DNA of 64,000 nucleotides from Flavobacterium sp. N2270 (GTDB taxonomy: Bacteria; Bacteroidota; Bacteroidia; Flavobacteriales; Flavobacteriaceae): assembly GCF_025947225.1 (NCBI RefSeq), contig NZ_CP110005.1, forward strand, positions 682,001-746,000, given 5' to 3'. The notes under the pieces were generated by a model. That model did no database searches and had not been told where the DNA came from. It saw only the letters and a list, made by a program, of their open reading frames with translations. Below are positions 61,182 to 64,000 of this stretch, piece after piece. Each line of letters begins with the position of its first letter. Positions within the stretch are counted from its first letter, which is position 1. The position numbers and the translations under genes are program-made.

Positions 61182-64000
61182 ATGTCTACTACTTTTATTA
61201 TTAAAAAACTCCTTGTTGCTAATAGAGGAGAAATTGCTATTCGTGTATTTAGAGCAGCTACTGAATTAAGAATTCAAACAGTTGCAGTTTATACTTTTGA
61301 AGACCGTTATTCCTTACATCGTTACAAAGCCGACCAAAGTTTTCAAATTGGTAACGATTCTGAAGCGATTAAACCTTACTTAGATATTGAAGAAATCATT
61401 AAGGTTGCAAAAGAAAATCAGGTCGATGCTATTCATCCTGGTTACGGCTTTTTATCTGAAAACGTAACTTTTGCTAAAAGGTGTTCTGAAGAAGGGATTA
61501 TTTTTGTGGGACCAAAAGTAGAAGCAATGTTACAATTAGGTGACAAAGTAGAAGCTAAAAAAGTAGCAAGAGCAATTGGGGTTCCACTTATCCAAGATTC
61601 AAAAATAAACCTTGAAACAATTGAAGATGCTTTGTCAGAAGCAAAAGCAATTGGTTTTCCAGTAATGCTTAAAGCTGCTGCAGGTGGTGGTGGTAGAGGA
61701 ATGCGCGTTATTCGAAGTGCTGAAGAAATTAAAACTGCTTTTGTTAATGCAAAAAGCGAAGCTTTAAAATCTTTTGGAGATGATACTCTTTTTATTGAAA
61801 AATTTATTGATAACCCAAAACATATTGAAGTACAAATATTAGGAGATAACTATGGAAACGTAGTGCATTTATATGAAAGAGACTGTTCTGTTCAAAGACG
61901 TTTTCAAAAAGTAATTGAAATTGCTCCTTCTATTTTAAAAGATGAAACAAAACAAAAATTATACGATTATGCAATTAAAATTGCAAAATATGTAAATTAT
62001 AATAACGCAGGAACCGTTGAGTTTTTAGTCGATCAAGAAGAAAATATTTACTTTATTGAAGTAAACCCAAGAATTCAAGTAGAACATACCATTACTGAAG
62101 AAATTACAGGAATTGATATTGTTCGTTCGCAATTAATTATTGCTGCTGGTCATCCGTTATCGCACAATCAAATATTTATTCATAGCCAAGAAGATGTTCC
62201 TTGTAAAGGTTGGGCAATTCAATGTAGAATTACTACAGAAGATTCTGAAAATGATTTCAAGCCCGATTATGGAACTATCATAGCTTATAGAAATGCTGCT
62301 GGTTACGGAATTCGTTTAGACGAAGGAAACTGTTATTCTGGGGTAACTATTTCACCTTTCTTCGATTCTATGCTGGTAAAAGTTTCGTCAAGCGGAAGAA
62401 CATTAAAAGGGGCTTCTGACAGATTAAGAAGAACTTTAGAAGAATTTAGAATTAGAGGTGTAAAAACAAATATTCCGTTTTTAACCAATGTAATGTCTAA
62501 CGAAACTTTTAGAAATGGAGAGGCAACCGTAAATTTCATACCAGAAAATCCACACTTATTAGTTCCACGTTATGAATATTCAAAAGATAGAGCAACTAAA
62601 TTAATCAAATATTTAGCCGAAGTTAAAGTAAACGGTCATCCAGATGTTAAAAAAATAGATACTGATAAAGTATTTAGAAAACCACATGTTCCACAAGTTT
62701 TAGAAACAGAATATCCAAAAGGAACAAAAGATTTATTAAATGAAATGGGTAGAGAAAAATTTATCCAATACATTAAAAATGAAACTAAAATTTTCTATAC
62801 CGATACTACTTTGCGCGATGCTCACCAATCGCTTTTTGCAACGAGATTACGTAATCATGATATTTTAAAAGTAACCGAAGGAATGGCTAAAAATTTCCCA
62901 CAACTTTTTTCATTAGAAGTTTGGGGTGGAGCTACCTTTGATGTTACGATGCGTTTCTTACATGAAGATCCATGGGAACGCTTAAGACACATTAGAAAAG
63001 CAGCGCCAAATGTTTTACTTCAAATGTTATTTAGAGGAAGTAATGCGGTTGGTTATTCGGCTTATCCTGATAATGTTTTAGAACAATTTATCATTAAAAG
63101 TGCCGAAAACGGTATCGATGTGTTTAGAATTTTCGATTCGCTAAACTGGATTGAAGGAATGAAGCACAGTATAAAAGTGGTAAACGAAAAAACAAATGCT
63201 ATTGCAGAAGCTTGTATTTGTTATACAGGTGACATTTTAAATCCAGAACGCCAAAAATTCAATTTAGAATATTATGTAAATTTAGCCAAAGAACTAGAAG
63301 CTGCAGGAGCACATATGTTAACCATTAAAGATATGGCTGGTTTATTAAAACCTTATGCGGCACAAGTGTTAATAACGGAGTTAAAGAAACATATTTCTAT
63401 ACCCATTCACTTGCATACACATGATACTTCGTCAATTCAATCTACAACTTACTTAAAAGCTATCGAAGCAGGAGTAGATGTGGTAGATGTTGCTTTAGCA
63501 TCTATGAGCGGATTAACATCACAACCTAATTTTAATTCGTTAGTAGCTACTTTAGAAGGTACGGAAAGAGAAAACCCGATTAATCTTAAAAAATTAAACG
63601 AATATTCTAATTATTTTGAAGTAGTTCGTGAATATTATTATCCGTTTGAAAGTGAATTAAAAGCTGGAACTGCTGAAGTGTATGACCACGAAATTCCAGG
63701 CGGACAATATTCTAATTTATTGCCACAAGCTAGAGGTTTAGGTTTAGAAGATAAATTTGAAACCATTAAAGAGAATTATAAAATTGTCAATCATTTATTT
63801 GGTGATATTGTAAAAGTAACTCCGTCTTCAAAAGTTGTGGGAGATATGGCATTGTTCATGACTTCTAATAATTTATCTGCTCAAGAAGTAATTGAAAAAG
63901 GAGATACATTGGCTTTTCCAGAATCGGTAAAACAACTTTTTAGAGGCGATTTGGGTCAACCATACGGAGGTTTTCCAAAAGAACTACAAAAATTAATTCT
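61182..64000 (+). CDS. pyc: Pyruvate carboxylase, 3' end outside window
   Basis: The frame runs from ATG 61182 to the right edge without a stop (about 939 residues; the full enzyme is about 1150). The biotin carboxylase domain begins KKLLVANRGEIAIRVFRAATEL and includes HPGYGFLSEN, the Gly-rich loop AAAGGGGRGMR near residues 166-176 and EVNPRIQVEHTITEEITG. The carboxyltransferase domain begins FYTDTTLRDAHQSLFATRLR near residue 540, with HLHTHDTSSIQ as metal ligands. The biotin carrier domain should lie beyond the edge. It makes oxaloacetate from pyruvate to refill the TCA cycle. Confidence 0.96.
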   Translation, partial: MSTTFIIKKLLVANRGEIAIRVFRAATELRIQTVAVYTFEDRYSLHRYKADQSFQIGNDSEAIKPYLDIEEIIKVAKENQVDAIHPGYGFLSENVTFAKRCSEEGIIFVGPKVEAMLQLGDKVEAKKVARAIGVPLIQDSKINLETIEDALSEAKAIGFPVMLKAAAGGGGRGMRVIRSAEEIKTAFVNAKSEALKSFGDDTLFIEKFIDNPKHIEVQILGDNYGNVVHLYERDCSVQRRFQKVIEIAPSILKDETKQKLYDYAIKIAKYVNYNNAGTVEFLVDQEENIYFIEVNPRIQVEHTITEEITGIDIVRSQLIIAAGHPLSHNQIFIHSQEDVPCKGWAIQCRITTEDSENDFKPDYGTIIAYRNAAGYGIRLDEGNCYSGVTISPFFDSMLVKVSSSGRTLKGASDRLRRTLEEFRIRGVKTNIPFLTNVMSNETFRNGEATVNFIPENPHLLVPRYEYSKDRATKLIKYLAEVKVNGHPDVKKIDTDKVFRKPHVPQVLETEYPKGTKDLLNEMGREKFIQYIKNETKIFYTDTTLRDAHQSLFATRLRNHDILKVTEGMAKNFPQLFSLEVWGGATFDVTMRFLHEDPWERLRHIRKAAPNVLLQMLFRGSNAVGYSAYPDNVLEQFIIKSAENGIDVFRIFDSLNWIEGMKHSIKVVNEKTNAIAEACICYTGDILNPERQKFNLEYYVNLAKELEAAGAHMLTIKDMAGLLKPYAAQVLITELKKHISIPIHLHTHDTSSIQSTTYLKAIEAGVDVVDVALASMSGLTSQPNFNSLVATLEGTERENPINLKKLNEYSNYFEVVREYYYPFESELKAGTAEVYDHEIPGGQYSNLLPQARGLGLEDKFETIKENYKIVNHLFGDIVKVTPSSKVVGDMALFMTSNNLSAQEVIEKGDTLAFPESVKQLFRGDLGQPYGGFPKELQKLI

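Overview
The window looks like chromosome from a member of the Flavobacteriaceae (Bacteroidota), most like Flavobacterium. This rests on the strong A+T bias, flavobacterial promoter -7 elements (TAnnTTTG) upstream of many genes, a type IX secretion C-terminal domain, GLPGLI, DUF5689, DUF3078, DUF4837 and DUF4175 family proteins, and a split SUF iron-sulfur cluster. No rRNA, CRISPR array, transposase or prophage was seen. One tRNA (Cys) is present.

Layout. 1-1.7 kb: two secreted proteins with choice-of-anchor-J-like ends, the first cut by the window edge. 1.8-3.0: hflX. 3.1-7.2 (minus): DUF3078, DUF2480, a SufT-like DUF59 protein, sufE, a lipoprotein and sufS. 7.3-9.9 (plus): a padR-led cassette of regulator, HAAS-like membrane protein, unlisted 53-residue membrane protein and secreted serine hydrolase. 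This cassette and an unknown secreted protein lie between sufS and sufABCD (10.9-14.8, minus). 15-23 kb: metallo-hydrolase, subtilisin-like lipoprotein, M1 peptidase, membrane protein, rnpA, a C-terminal processing protease and a tandem-OmpA protein. 23.4-27.1: a small secreted protein gene broken by an in-frame stop, then a GLPGLI protein and its large outer-membrane beta-barrel partner. 27.1-31.3 (minus): acetyltransferase, DUF4837 lipoprotein, LysM lytic transglycosylase and pgk. 31.3-31.6: a folded three-hairpin repeat. 31.7-35.7: DNA polymerase III delta prime, a DoxX-like protein, and a cytosine methyltransferase overlapping an HpaII-like endonuclease. 35.8-45.6 (minus): PIF1-type helicase, Skp-like lipoprotein, methyltransferase, mnmG, ybeY and a very large DUF4175 protein. 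45.7-57.4: gltX, outer-membrane protein, SPFH protein, glnS, folB, LTA-synthase-like sulfatase, tRNA-Cys, LysE exporter, a putative adhesin and RNase R. 57.4-58.1: a non-coding, very A+T-rich stretch with repeated TTATTAACAA words. 58.1-64: a seven-repeat T9SS cargo protein, rpiB, a cation diffusion transporter and pyruvate carboxylase, cut by the right edge.

The signals most worth following: (1) three parS-type palindromes, two of them exact matches to the ParB consensus, around mnmG and ybeY, with weaker relatives inside nearby genes; together with the 57.4-58.1 kb non-coding region they suggest this window is close to the replication origin. (2) The padR cassette that splits the SUF genes, with an operator-like palindrome and a shared transmembrane motif in two of its proteins. 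(3) A dispersed-repeat sequence read as protein inside gltX. (4) A nonsense-interrupted small secreted protein gene.
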